A stretch of 64,000 nucleotides of DNA from JBQLZQ01 sp052168355 (GCA_052168355.1 JBQLZQ010000041.1:1-64000); one strand, 5' to 3'. Numbered from the stretch's first letter, positions 44,379 to 52,654 are shown. Program-made: numbers and translations. Notes: generated by a model not told the origin, from the sequence alone.

Positions 44379-45371
44379 ATTTCCGCGCGCATCCTGTTCA
44401 TCACCTCCAACCGGATCGGCGACGCCATGTTGTCGACCGGCGTGCTGGGCCATCTGACCGACGAAAGGCCGGAGGCGCGGGTGACGGTCGCCTGCGGGCC
44501 GCTGGCCGAAAGCCTGTTCGCCGCGGCGCCGGAGGTGGAGCGCGTCATCGTGCTGCGCAAGAGGCCTTATGCCGGTCACTGGCGGGATTTGTGGCGGGCC
44601 TGCATCGGCATCCGCTGGGACCTGATCGTCGATTTGCGCAACACCGCGGTATCGCGGCTGCTGGTCGCCCGCCGCCGGATCGTCAAGGGCGGCGGCCGGG
44701 CGGCGGCGGAGCATGTGGTCGTGGAATTGGGACGTCTTCTGGGCCTGCCGCAACCGCCGTCGCCCCGGCTGTGGCTGGACGAGGCGCGGCGGGCGGCGGG
44801 GGCGCGGCTGATCCCGCCCGGACCGCCGGTTCTGGCCCTGGCGCCGTCGGCCAACTGGGCCGCCAAGATCTGGCCGGCGGACCGCTTCGCCTCCTTGGCA
44901 AGACGGCTGACCGGGTCGGAGGGGCCGCTGCCCGGCGGGCGGGTCGCGGTGCTGGCCGCCGAGGGCGAGCGCGCCATCGCCCAGCCGGTGATCGACGCGC
45001 TGCCGGAGGACCGCCGGATTGACCTTGTCGGCCGCACCGACCCGGCCCTGGCCGGCGCCTGTCTGGAGCGCAGCACGCTTTATGTGGGGAACGATACGGG
45101 GCTCAGCCATATCGCCGCGGCGGCGGGCGTGCCGACCCTGGTGCTGTTCGGGCCGGGCTATCCCGACCGCTACGGACCCTGGGGGCCGTTGACCGCCATC
45201 GCCCGGACGGCGATCCCGCGCGAGGCACTGTTCGAGACGCCTGGCTATCACCACACCACCACCGGAACCCTGATGGAAAGCCTGTCGGTGGACATGGCCG
45301 ACGAGGCGGCGCAGGCGCTGATGGCGCGGGCGGATGCGGCCGGACGCGATCCCGTGACCGGTCCCGGTTAG
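44379..45371 (+). CDS. Family 9 glycosyltransferase (heptosyltransferase-like), apparent ATT start
   Basis: GT-B enzyme of the ADP-heptose:LPS heptosyltransferase family. C-terminal nucleotide-binding signature: LAPSANWAAKIWPADRFASL, YVGNDTGLSHIAAAAGVPTLVLFGPGYPDRYGPWG. The conserved first strand and Gly loop read ARILFITSNRIGDAMLSTGVLGHL, but the first ATG (44427) falls after that strand, and no ATG, GTG or TTG lies between it and the in-frame stop at 44331. ATT 44379 is preceded by GGAGG 10 nt upstream and is the best start; a protein starting at 44427 would lack strand 1. It is followed 4 bp later by a GT4 gene. Confidence 0.85.
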   Translation: MSARILFITSNRIGDAMLSTGVLGHLTDERPEARVTVACGPLAESLFAAAPEVERVIVLRKRPYAGHWRDLWRACIGIRWDLIVDLRNTAVSRLLVARRRIVKGGGRAAAEHVVVELGRLLGLPQPPSPRLWLDEARRAAGARLIPPGPPVLALAPSANWAAKIWPADRFASLARRLTGSEGPLPGGRVAVLAAEGERAIAQPVIDALPEDRRIDLVGRTDPALAGACLERSTLYVGNDTGLSHIAAAAGVPTLVLFGPGYPDRYGPWGPLTAIARTAIPREALFETPGYHHTTTGTLMESLSVDMADEAAQALMARADAAGRDPVTGPG

Positions 45372-45375
45372 GCCG

Positions 45376-46425
45376 GTGGCCTTGGCGCGGATCCTGTTCC
45401 TCGACGACAGTTTTCCCTTCGACGGGGAGACGGCGCGCGACCGGCCGCTGGGCGGTGTCCAGACGGCGACCGTCGCCCTGGCCGAGGCGCTGGCGGCGCG
45501 GGGCCACCAAGTTACCGCGCTGACGCGCGGCGGCCGGACGGTACGGTGCAAAGGGGTGGCGTGGGAGGCGCTGACGGCCGGGCCCGGTCCGGCGGCGGAC
45601 CTGGTGGTGGCCAACCGGCATCCGGCCCTGTTCGAGGTCGCGCGGGCGGCAAGGCGCGTGCTGTGGCTGCACAACCCGGCCGCCTATTTGCGCAAACCGC
45701 GCTTTCTGCTGCCCTTGCTGCGTTATCGGCCGGTCCCGGTGTTCCTGGGTCGCACCCATGCCGGCACGGCGCCGGGCTGGCTGCCTCTGCGGCCTGCCCA
45801 AATCCTGCCGTTGGGGGTGGAGCGACCGTTTCTGGAAACGGCTCCGGCCGACAGCCCGCCGCCGCCCAAGGCCGTGTTCCTGTCCAACCCGCGCCGGGGG
45901 CTGCCCTGGCTGATCGATCTGTGGCGGCGTGCCATCCGCCCGGCCGTGCCGGGGGCGGAACTGCACGTCTTCGCCGGTCGGCAGACCTACGGCGACGCCG
46001 CCGACCCGGCGCTCGACGCGGCTCTGGGGGGCATCGGCGCCCTGAGGGACGAGGGGGTGGTGCTGCGGCCGCCGCTGGCCAAGGCGGCCCTGGCAACCGA
46101 GCTGGCGACGGCGCGCGCGCTGCTCTACCGCGGCGACCCGGGGGAGACCTTTTGCCTGGTGGCGGCGGAGGCGCGGGCCATGGGGGTGCCGGTGATCACC
46201 GCCGGCGTCGGCGCCCTGACCGAACGGGTGGCAGACGGGGTGACCGGCGCCGTAAGACCCGACCCAAACGCCTTTGCCGATGCCGCCGTGTCGGTCCTGA
46301 CCGACGACTCCCTTTGGCAATCCTGGCACGAGGGCGCGCTGAAAGCTCGGCAGGATGCCGGCTGGGACCGCGTGGCCGAGCGCTGGGAGCGCACGTTTCT
46401 TGGCGAAAGCAGGCCCCGGACGTGA
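45376..46425 (+). CDS. Family 4-like glycosyltransferase
   Basis: GT-B glycosyltransferase of 349 residues starting at GTG 45376. N-terminal acceptor domain: RILFLDDSFPFDGETARDRPLGGVQTATVALAEALAARGHQVTALTR; C-terminal donor domain with the E-x7-E-like segment ALLYRGDPGETFCLVAAEARAMGVPVITAGVGALTERVADGVTG. It probably adds a sugar to lipopolysaccharide core or a surface glycan, together with the upstream GT9 enzyme (4 bp away). Codon use is strongly GC-biased like its neighbours. Confidence 0.92.
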   Translation: MALARILFLDDSFPFDGETARDRPLGGVQTATVALAEALAARGHQVTALTRGGRTVRCKGVAWEALTAGPGPAADLVVANRHPALFEVARAARRVLWLHNPAAYLRKPRFLLPLLRYRPVPVFLGRTHAGTAPGWLPLRPAQILPLGVERPFLETAPADSPPPPKAVFLSNPRRGLPWLIDLWRRAIRPAVPGAELHVFAGRQTYGDAADPALDAALGGIGALRDEGVVLRPPLAKAALATELATARALLYRGDPGETFCLVAAEARAMGVPVITAGVGALTERVADGVTGAVRPDPNAFADAAVSVLTDDSLWQSWHEGALKARQDAGWDRVAERWERTFLGESRPRT

Positions 46426-46462
46426 TCCGCGGCCCGCACGGGATCGTGATGCCCTGAGAAAA

Positions 46463-46600
46463 GCAAACGGCGCCGTTTTGCACAGATCCCGCATCGCGTG
46501 CGGGACTCTTCGTCGGGAATTTCCTATTGGAGACATCCAAAGAAAGTCGCCACCAGCCCCGGCCAACGAGCCGGGGCCTGTGCGCAATGGTGCCGTTGGC
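46463..46600. repeat. Repeat cluster B: one palindromic module
   Basis: A single copy of the composite repeat between convergent genes: GGCGCCGT core, CACAG, palindrome ATCCCGCATCG..GTGCGGGA, small hairpin TTGGA-GACA-TCCAA, second palindrome CCCCGG/CCGGGG, CCTGTGCG. The small hairpin keeps the GACA loop of cluster A but with different paired bases in the stem. Confidence 0.85.
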
Positions 46601-46651
46601 GTTCTGGTGCGCGAAGGGGCACCCCTATTGAGGCGGGGCGGGGAAAGGGCG

Positions 46652-47431
46652 TCAGGACAGGCGGTCGATGAGGTCGGGCCGGTCGGCCCGGACGGCGACA
46701 TAGTTCGGCCCCAGGAAATCCTCGTCCTCGAGCGCGTAGTCGGCGAACGCGACATGGTTGGGGTAAAGCTTGCCCAGCCGGTAGCCGTGGCCGCCGAGCA
46801 GCAGATGAAAATCGCGCAGCAGGAACTTGGTGAGGATGTTGGCCAGACCGTATTCGAACTGGATGACGGCGATGCGCCCCTGGGCCAGGGTGTCGGCGAA
46901 CCCGACCAGCACCTGGGGCTCGGCCCCCTCGGCGTCGATCTTGAGCAGATCGATGCGGTCGATCCCCGCCTCCGCCAGATAGGCGTCGCCGGTGGTGACC
47001 GGAACGGTGACCTGACGCGACGCCTCGGCCCGCGGGAAATCGGTGACGGTGGCCACGGTGCTGTTGTGGGGGAAGATCTTGAGGGTCAAATCGCCGGCAT
47101 GGTCCGACAGACCGACCCGGTTGATGGTGATCCGGTCGAGACCGGCCAGATTGTCGGTCAGGCGCGCGGCGGTGTCGGGCACCGGTTCGAAGCAATGGAT
47201 GCGGGCGTCGGGCAGGGCGGTCCATGCCGCCCGAGCCCAATCGCCGACATTGGCGCCGACATCGAAAACGCAGGACGGCCGGTCCGCGGCCAGGCGCCCG
47301 AGCAGCCAGTCCTCGCCGTTGCGGTGGGCCTTGTAGTCGACATTGTGGTAGGCGCGCAGAAACTTCGTGCTGCGCCGGGCCAGCCAGCGCACCGGCGCCG
47401 CGCGCCGATGCCGGGCGATAAACCCGCGCAT
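46652..47431 (-). CDS. FkbM-family methyltransferase (second of pair)
   Basis: A 259-residue SAM-dependent methyltransferase of the FkbM family. Motif I region: VFDVGANVGDWARAAWTALPDARIHCFEPVPDTAARL; later IDLLKIDAEGAEPQVLVGFADTL (the KxDxEG motif) and VIQFEYGL. Start ATG 47431 overlaps the upstream TGA (TGATG), so it is translated together with the preceding FkbM gene. Probable substrate: a sugar hydroxyl on surface polysaccharide, judging by adjacent glycosyltransferases. Confidence 0.91.
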   Translation of the reverse strand: MRGFIARHRRAAPVRWLARRSTKFLRAYHNVDYKAHRNGEDWLLGRLAADRPSCVFDVGANVGDWARAAWTALPDARIHCFEPVPDTAARLTDNLAGLDRITINRVGLSDHAGDLTLKIFPHNSTVATVTDFPRAEASRQVTVPVTTGDAYLAEAGIDRIDLLKIDAEGAEPQVLVGFADTLAQGRIAVIQFEYGLANILTKFLLRDFHLLLGGHGYRLGKLYPNHVAFADYALEDEDFLGPNYVAVRADRPDLIDRLS

Positions 47432-48501
47432 CACGATGGCGGGGTGTCCGTGGTGGTGAAGCGGGCGCGCAAATCGTCCAGCCGTTCGCGCGGCACGCCC
47501 AGGATGTTGAGCAGATGGCGGCGGGCCGCGCGCCGCGCGATGGTCGTGGGCTCAAGCACGAAATCGACCCGGTCGGCGTCGCCCAGATCGGCGAAATAGT
47601 CAATGCGCCGCCCGTCCGGCGTGATCCAGACCATGAAATAAAGCTGATAGCCCAGGGCTTCCAGCCGGGCAAGGGCCGGAAAGTCGGCGTCGGTCGCGGC
47701 ACCGTCCGGGGGCTGGCTTTCGACGACGATATAGGGCCGGGAGGCGGCGATGGTGGCCGCCGCGCCGTTCAGCACCGCGTCCTCGTGCCCTTCCACATCC
47801 AGCTTCATGACGGTGGGCGCGGGCAGGTCCAGACTGTCCAGGGTGGCCAGTTCGATGGCGATGTCGCCCTTGTCGGCGATCCGCGTGTCGCCGGTGTCGC
47901 CGCTGCGGCTGATTCGCTTCATAGAGGCGCGTCCCGGCGCATCCGACAGACCGATCCGGTGACGGTGGACGCGGCCGTTGAGGCCAAGCTGGCGTACGGC
48001 ATCGTCCAATTCGCGGAAAATCTCGGGGTTGGCCTCAAAGGCGTGGACCGAGCCGGCGAAGTCGGGCCGAAGCGCCAGGGCCAGCCCGTGAAACCCCCAA
48101 TTGCTGCCGATGTCGAACAGCACGCCATCGCGCCCGACGAGCAGCGGCAACAGCAGGGTCAGCTCGGTCTCGTACAGCCCCGGCACGTCGGGCAGATAGT
48201 AGTAGCGGAAATGACCGTTGGCGGCGTCGAACACCAGTTCCCGGTCGACCCCGCCGACCGAGAGGATCAGCGACGACGGGCGGGTCAAAAGCCGGCGCAC
48301 GGGGCCCGGCAGCGCTTCCAGCCGTCCCCAGTTTGAGCGCAGGCGCCGCGCCAGGAACCGGGCCACCGGGTGGCGCCGGTCGCGGGCGGTCGTCAGCACC
48401 CGCATGACCGGCGACAGCCGGCCGGGCCGCACCACGCGGGGCAGCGTCACGGGCCTGCTGAGCGGTTCGGCGGAGGGGGAGACGGACGGTTGGAGCGACA
48501 A
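47431..48501 (-). CDS. FkbM-family methyltransferase (first of pair)
   Basis: A 356-residue FkbM-type methyltransferase with TTG start (48501) and AGAGG upstream. Core: GVLFDIGSNWGFHGLALALRPDFAGSVHAFEANPEIFRELDDAV, then PAPTVMKLDVEGHEDAVLNGAAATI (KLDVEGHE motif) and PYIVVESQPP. N-terminal extension of about 100 residues is not part of the standard domain. The second gene overlaps its stop. Surface glycan O-methylation is a likely role; natural substrate unknown. Confidence 0.91.
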   Translation of the reverse strand: MSLQPSVSPSAEPLSRPVTLPRVVRPGRLSPVMRVLTTARDRRHPVARFLARRLRSNWGRLEALPGPVRRLLTRPSSLILSVGGVDRELVFDAANGHFRYYYLPDVPGLYETELTLLLPLLVGRDGVLFDIGSNWGFHGLALALRPDFAGSVHAFEANPEIFRELDDAVRQLGLNGRVHRHRIGLSDAPGRASMKRISRSGDTGDTRIADKGDIAIELATLDSLDLPAPTVMKLDVEGHEDAVLNGAAATIAASRPYIVVESQPPDGAATDADFPALARLEALGYQLYFMVWITPDGRRIDYFADLGDADRVDFVLEPTTIARRAARRHLLNILGVPRERLDDLRARFTTTDTPPS

Positions 48502-48616
48502 AAGGCAAGCCTCTCAGGCGGCCCTCTCGAGGGAAAATCGGGCCGGGACGCCCGGCGGGGCCGTTAACCCTGATTCTTAGCGCTTTCTTGAAGGCTGTGG
48601 GGCAGAATTCGTAACC

Positions 48617-48865
48617 ATGACCCGATGGACCCGACGCCTTTCGATCCTGTCGCCCGCCGTTGTGGCCGTGCTGGCGGCCTGTGCCGCCCCGCCGGCGGAT
48701 CCGAACGGCCCGCTGGCGATCGCCGAACGGCGGCTGGCCTATGTCCCCGGCCTGTCGCCGATCTATTGCTACAGAACGCTGGGCGACCCGGACTGCTTCA
48801 GCACGCCGCAACCGGGACCGCCCAACCGACTGATCAACGGCTACGACGACCTTACGGACGGGTAG
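48617..48865 (+). CDS. Small lipoprotein
   Basis: An 82-residue protein with a lipoprotein signal peptide: basic start MTRWTRR, hydrophobic stretch and a lipobox LAAC (Cys at about 22). The mature part has YCYRTLGDPDCF (two cysteines) and a C-terminal NRLINGYDDL, a pattern I recognise from hypothetical small lipoproteins of related bacteria. Aligned Asp after the Cys (+2 is Ala) suggests outer-membrane sorting. Function unknown. Confidence 0.8.
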   Translation: MTRWTRRLSILSPAVVAVLAACAAPPADPNGPLAIAERRLAYVPGLSPIYCYRTLGDPDCFSTPQPGPPNRLINGYDDLTDG

Positions 48866-48910
48866 GGGAGCGGCCCGACCACGGCCCGATCTCCGGCTGG
48901 CCTCAGCTTT

Positions 48911-48932
48911 TCTTAACCCCTTACGGTTAAGA
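48911..48932. promoter_or_regulatory. Inverted repeat upstream of the histidine kinase
   Basis: TCTTAACC-N6-GGTTAAGA, with perfect 8-nt arms, 39 bp before the kinase start and about 45 bp after the small lipoprotein stop. It could be an operator or a weak terminator; no T-tract follows. Confidence 0.45.
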
Positions 48933-48970
48933 CTTGAGGACCATCCTTCACAGCCTTCGATAGGCAGCCG

Positions 48971-50761
48971 GTGAGATCCCTAAAGCGACTGTTACCCCTG
49001 ATCTTCGATGGAACGCCGGGTCCCGACGGCGTGCGGCGGGCCAAGGTGCTGGGTGTCGCGGCGGTCGTGTTTCTGTGGCTGTTCCTGCTGGCCGTCGGCG
49101 CCTTCGACTATTACGCGCGGTTGCGCCAGGGCGCGGCGATGGCCGCCGGACAGGCCCAGCTTCTGGCCGATCACGCGGCCAACGCGCTGGACGCGGTGGA
49201 CACCGAACTGACCGATCTGGCCGACCGGGTGGCGGCCGAATGGACCGCCAACGGCGCGTCCGGCACCTGGCGTACGCCCGCCTTTGGCCCGCTTCTGGAG
49301 CTGCCGCAGGTGCGCGGCGCGGCGCTGTTGTCCTGGAACGGGTCGGTTCTGGCCCACAGCCAGGGGGCGCCGATGGACGACGTGGATCCCCAGGAACGGG
49401 ATTTCGTCCGCGCCCATTCGACCGCCTTCGATGTCGGAACCTATCTGGCCGAGCCGGCCGCCGAGGAACCGTCGGACCTGTCCGGAGACTGGGGCGTGGT
49501 CGCCAGCCGGCGGGTTCCCGGACCCGATGGCGGCAGCCTGGCCATCCTGGTGGCCCAGCTCAGCCCCGGATACTTCGCCGGCGTCTACAACGCCGCGGCC
49601 GCGCCGGCCGATCTGGAAGTGGCCCTGGTGGGCCGCGCCGGCGTGACCCTGGCGGGGGGCGTGCGCCCCGGCCAGCTTGCCGCCCAGACGGTACTGTCGG
49701 GCATGGGCACGACATTGCCCGTGGGGCAGTGGCCCGTCTCCGTTACGGCAATCGCCGACGGACGGGCGATCCTGACGCGCATGGCGCCGGTGATCGAACT
49801 GCTGGCGCTGGGCGGGCTGATCGGGACGCTGGCCATCGGCCTGGGCGCCATCGCGGGCTTGCGCACCTCGTCCCGCCGGCGGCGGGCGGAAGAAAAGGCG
49901 CAGGCCCACGCCACGGAGTCCGCCCAGCGCGGCGATGCCTTGGACGCCCAGGCGAAGGTGGTCGCCGACGTCGCCCGGGCACTGGGCGCCATCCGCGCCG
50001 AACTGGAAACCGTGCGCGGCACGGCCGAACGCCAGACCCGGGCGCGGAGCGAGTTTCTGTCGCACATGAGCCATGAGCTGCGGACGCCGCTCAACGCCAT
50101 TCTCGGCTTCTCCGAGATCATGAAGGAGCGGGTGCCGGGGCTCGACAATCTCGACACGCTGGTCGGGTATTCCCGCCACATCCATGAGAGCGCCACCCAC
50201 CTTCTGGACCTGATCAACGACATCCTGGATCTGTCGAAGGTGGAAGGCGGCCGGTTCAGCCTGGCGGAAGAAAAGGTCGATCTGCGCTATATGGTGACAT
50301 CGACGGTGCGGATGCTGACACCGATGGCCGAGGAGCGCGCCGTGACCGTGGAGACGGGCATCTCGGCGGCCACGCCGCTGCTGATGGCCGACCCGCGGCT
50401 GATCCGCCAGATGCTGCTGAACCTGGTGTCGAACGCGCTCAAATTCACGCCGGCCGGCGGGGCGGTGATGATCACCTCGCGACGGCGGGACGGCGGCGTT
50501 CTGCTGTCGGTGCGGGACACCGGCGTGGGCATTCCGCCCGAGGACATGGCCCGCGTGCTGGAACCGTTCGGCCAGGCGCCGACCAGCCCCCGAACCAGCG
50601 CCGAGCGGGGCAGCGGTCTTGGCCTGCCGCTGGTCAAGTCGTTCATCGAGGTGCATGACGGCACCTTCGACTTGCGCAGCACGCCCGGCAAGGGCACCGC
50701 GGTCGGCCTGTGGTTCCCGCCGGAGCGGGTGGTCAAGGCGGCTGTCAATGCCGTCGGGTAG
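48971..50761 (+). CDS. Membrane sensor histidine kinase
   Basis: A 596-residue kinase with GTG start. A first helix (about 20-45) and a second (about 275-300) bracket a periplasmic sensor domain of about 230 residues, similar to a PDC/Cache-type fold (WRTPAFGPLLELPQVRGAALLSWNGSVLAHS). A coiled linker (about 320-360) leads to the HisKA domain with H368 in FLSHMSHELRTPLNAILGF, then HATPase: N box NLVSNALKFTPAGG, G1 DTGVGIPPED, G2 GSGLGLPLVKSFIEVHDGTF. No receiver domain; no response regulator is adjacent, so it is an orphan kinase. Confidence 0.94.
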   Translation: MRSLKRLLPLIFDGTPGPDGVRRAKVLGVAAVVFLWLFLLAVGAFDYYARLRQGAAMAAGQAQLLADHAANALDAVDTELTDLADRVAAEWTANGASGTWRTPAFGPLLELPQVRGAALLSWNGSVLAHSQGAPMDDVDPQERDFVRAHSTAFDVGTYLAEPAAEEPSDLSGDWGVVASRRVPGPDGGSLAILVAQLSPGYFAGVYNAAAAPADLEVALVGRAGVTLAGGVRPGQLAAQTVLSGMGTTLPVGQWPVSVTAIADGRAILTRMAPVIELLALGGLIGTLAIGLGAIAGLRTSSRRRRAEEKAQAHATESAQRGDALDAQAKVVADVARALGAIRAELETVRGTAERQTRARSEFLSHMSHELRTPLNAILGFSEIMKERVPGLDNLDTLVGYSRHIHESATHLLDLINDILDLSKVEGGRFSLAEEKVDLRYMVTSTVRMLTPMAEERAVTVETGISAATPLLMADPRLIRQMLLNLVSNALKFTPAGGAVMITSRRRDGGVLLSVRDTGVGIPPEDMARVLEPFGQAPTSPRTSAERGSGLGLPLVKSFIEVHDGTFDLRSTPGKGTAVGLWFPPERVVKAAVNAVG

Positions 50762-50794
50762 TCCGACTTAACCGCTGCCGACGGGCCGCCAGGG

Positions 50795-51155
50795 GCGCGG
50801 GTTCGCACAGGCCCCGGATCAGGTCCGGGGCTCGTCGTCTCCGGTATTGGGGCGTCCCGTTCCCGATCGACCCGAAGAAAGGCTCCACGATCCCCGGCCT
50901 TCGAGCCGGGGTCATGGCGCGACGGCGCCGTTTGCGGTTCTCCAGGCGTCGCCGTCCCGCACAGGCCCCGGATCAAGTCCGGGGCTCGTCATCTCCGGTC
51001 TCGGGGCGTCCCGTTCCCTATCGGCCCGAAGAAAGAAGCCGCGATCCCCGGCCTCCGAGCCGGGGTCATGGCGCGGCGGCGCCGTTTGCGGTTCTCCAGG
51101 CGTCGCCGTCGTGCACAGGCCCCGGATCAAGTCCGGGGCTCGGGGCCGCGTTTGT
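50795..51155. repeat. Repeat cluster C: three 154-bp tandem modules
   Basis: The landmark CACAGG recurs at 50806, 50960 and 51114, an exact 154-bp period. Units hold the palindrome GGCCCCGG-ATC-AAGT-CCGGGGC and a second GATCCCCGG/CCGGGGTC palindrome around a GGCGCCGTTTGCGG core. It lies between the histidine kinase and the prophage repressor, i.e. at the left border of the prophage region. Confidence 0.9.
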
Positions 51156-51203
51156 GGAGATTTCAAGAACGCCGATCACGATTTCCCGGACTCGCCCGCA
51201 GTG

Positions 51204-51875
51204 CTACCGCCCGTGATATTTGCCGACGATGCGGTGCACCGTCTGCCATTGGCGGCGGGCCAGGTCGTAGTCGCGCGGCGGGTTGAACTGGCGCACAAAC
51301 CACTTTCCCTCGTTCCATCGCAACAGCCGCTTGACCAGCGCGTGGCGTCCGCCGTCGCCGCGGTCCTGGAGCAGCACCACGTCGCGGTCGCGCTGGGGCG
51401 GGATGGACGGGTGGATCAGGACCACGTCGCCCTGGTAGTAGGCCGGTTCCATCGACTCGCCGACGACATAGACGCCAAAGCCGTCGCGCACGGTGAACAG
51501 GGGTTCGGGCCGCTTGACCCATTCGATCGGCTCGTTGCCCAGGATCATGGCGCCGCCGGGCCCGCCCTCGGCGCTGGAATAGACCGGCAGGTCGCGGGAC
51601 CCCAGACCGCCGGCGCGCGGCGCGACGACCGCGTTGGCGGCCGGGGCCTCGGACGGGGGCGGGGGCTCGGCCGCCTGAACCATCAGATCCGCGGGGTCGC
51701 AGCCCAGCGCGTCGGCCAGCCGCAGCACCGTGCCGTAAAGCGGGTTTTTCGACCGGCCGGCCAGGATGTCGCGCACGGCCGTGGCGTTCAGCCCGGCCCG
51801 CAGGGCCAGGCTGCGCGGATTGAGGCCGCCCGCCGTCATGCGGCGGGCCAGTTCGGCGCGGAATGAGGCGCTCAT
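51204..51875 (-). CDS. Prophage repressor (HTH + S24/LexA-like peptidase)
   Basis: CI-like repressor of 223 residues. An N-terminal HTH_XRE-type domain (RRMTAGGLNPRSLALRAGLNATAVRDILAGRSKNPLYGTVLRLADALG, about 12-60) is followed by a linker and an S24 peptidase domain (VVGESMEPAYYQGDVVLIHP with Ser, and ALVKRLLRW with Lys). On DNA damage such repressors cleave themselves and lose DNA binding, inducing the prophage. It is divergent from the early gene at 52001 and separated from it by an operator region. It marks the left side of the prophage. Confidence 0.93.
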   Translation of the reverse strand: MSASFRAELARRMTAGGLNPRSLALRAGLNATAVRDILAGRSKNPLYGTVLRLADALGCDPADLMVQAAEPPPPSEAPAANAVVAPRAGGLGSRDLPVYSSAEGGPGGAMILGNEPIEWVKRPEPLFTVRDGFGVYVVGESMEPAYYQGDVVLIHPSIPPQRDRDVVLLQDRGDGGRHALVKRLLRWNEGKWFVRQFNPPRDYDLARRQWQTVHRIVGKYHGR

Positions 51876-52000
51876 ACAGGATACATCCCATATATTTTGT
51901 GGGAAGTAAAGTGGGATTTATCCCATTGACATCGGGGGAGGTATCCCATAGTGTTCTGGGCAGGGCGAGGACCGTCCGAACGGCAGCGGGAGGGGCGGCG
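51876..52000. promoter_or_regulatory. Prophage switch region: operators and rightward promoter
   Basis: Rightward promoter: TTGACA (51926-51931), 17-bp spacer, TAGTGT (51949-51954). TCCCA/TGGGA half-sites form three pairs: TCCCA-N9-TGGGA (51886-51904), TGGGA-N4-TCCCA (51912-51925) and TCCCA-N8-TGGG (51944-51960), the last over the -10 box. Binding of the divergent repressor to these would shut off the rightward promoter and tune its own. Confidence 0.75.
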
Positions 52001-52531
52001 ATGACGTTTGGCAGGCAATCCTGGAAAGACGCCGAGGCCCAGCGAGACCCCGAGGCGCTGGAACGCGACGCCGCCACGCGGGTGGTGGTGGCCATCTATG
52101 GCGACGATCGCGGCACCGCCGAACGGGCCGCCAGGCGCGGCGGGCTGGTGCCCGAGGACCGGGCCCGCACCGACGCGCCGCTGGCCTTGCGCGCCCGCTA
52201 TGACGGCGTGCTCGACTGGCTGTGGGACCGGGGCCTGCTGGGGTCGGGCAAGGAGGGGCGCCGCCGCCACGCCGCTGGAATGTGGCTGCGCGACCTGCAC
52301 TGCACGATCCACCGCGAGCGCATGATTTCCAACTACGAGGGGCTGGGCCGCGACCAGAGCGAGATGTCCGACGCCCAGGCCTGGAACTTCAAATGCTACC
52401 AGGAAACCCTGCGCGCCATGGGCCGCCAGGCCGTCGTGCTGCTGCAGGTCTGCGCCGACGACCGGCCGCCGCGCAACATCCTGCTGCTGCGCCAGGCGCT
52501 GGACGCCTTGGCCCGGCATCGGGGGATGTGA
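52001..52531 (+). CDS. Hypothetical phage early protein
   Basis: A 176-residue protein, first gene under the rightward prophage promoter, with GGGAGG about 8 nt before ATG 52001. It is acidic/basic mixed, with HAAGMWLRDLHCTIHRERMISNYEG and a C-terminal helical part VLLQVCADDRPPRNILLLRQALDALARHRG. The layout resembles phage regulatory proteins annotated DUF6456, which would fit an early regulator, but I am not certain. No catalytic motif is seen. Confidence 0.7.
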   Translation: MTFGRQSWKDAEAQRDPEALERDAATRVVVAIYGDDRGTAERAARRGGLVPEDRARTDAPLALRARYDGVLDWLWDRGLLGSGKEGRRRHAAGMWLRDLHCTIHRERMISNYEGLGRDQSEMSDAQAWNFKCYQETLRAMGRQAVVLLQVCADDRPPRNILLLRQALDALARHRGM

Positions 52532-52567
52532 GGATGTACGTCAAGTATACAACTAGGAAAATATTCC

Positions 52568-52654
52568 TTGACTCCGGATGCCCCTTGCCCTAGCTTCATC
52601 CCCGGATCAAACCGTCTTCAGCCCGCCGAGCCCGCCCGCTCCGGCGGGCTTTTT
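52568..52654 (+). promoter_or_regulatory. Promoter followed at once by a terminator, before terS
   Basis: Promoter TTGACT (52568-52573), 17-bp spacer, TAGCTT (52591-52596). A strong hairpin follows: AGCCCGCC (52629-52636), loop CGCTCC, GGCGGGCT (52643-52650), then TTTTT (52650-52654). Transcripts from this promoter would start near 52603 and most would stop about 50 nt later unless an antiterminator acts. The start of terS lies just 16 bp after the T-tract. Confidence 0.65.

Noticed and set aside
50710..51866. Open frames of 168 and 339 codons over cluster C and the repressor gene
   Set aside because: They cover repeats and lie antisense to the repressor, which has clear domains.
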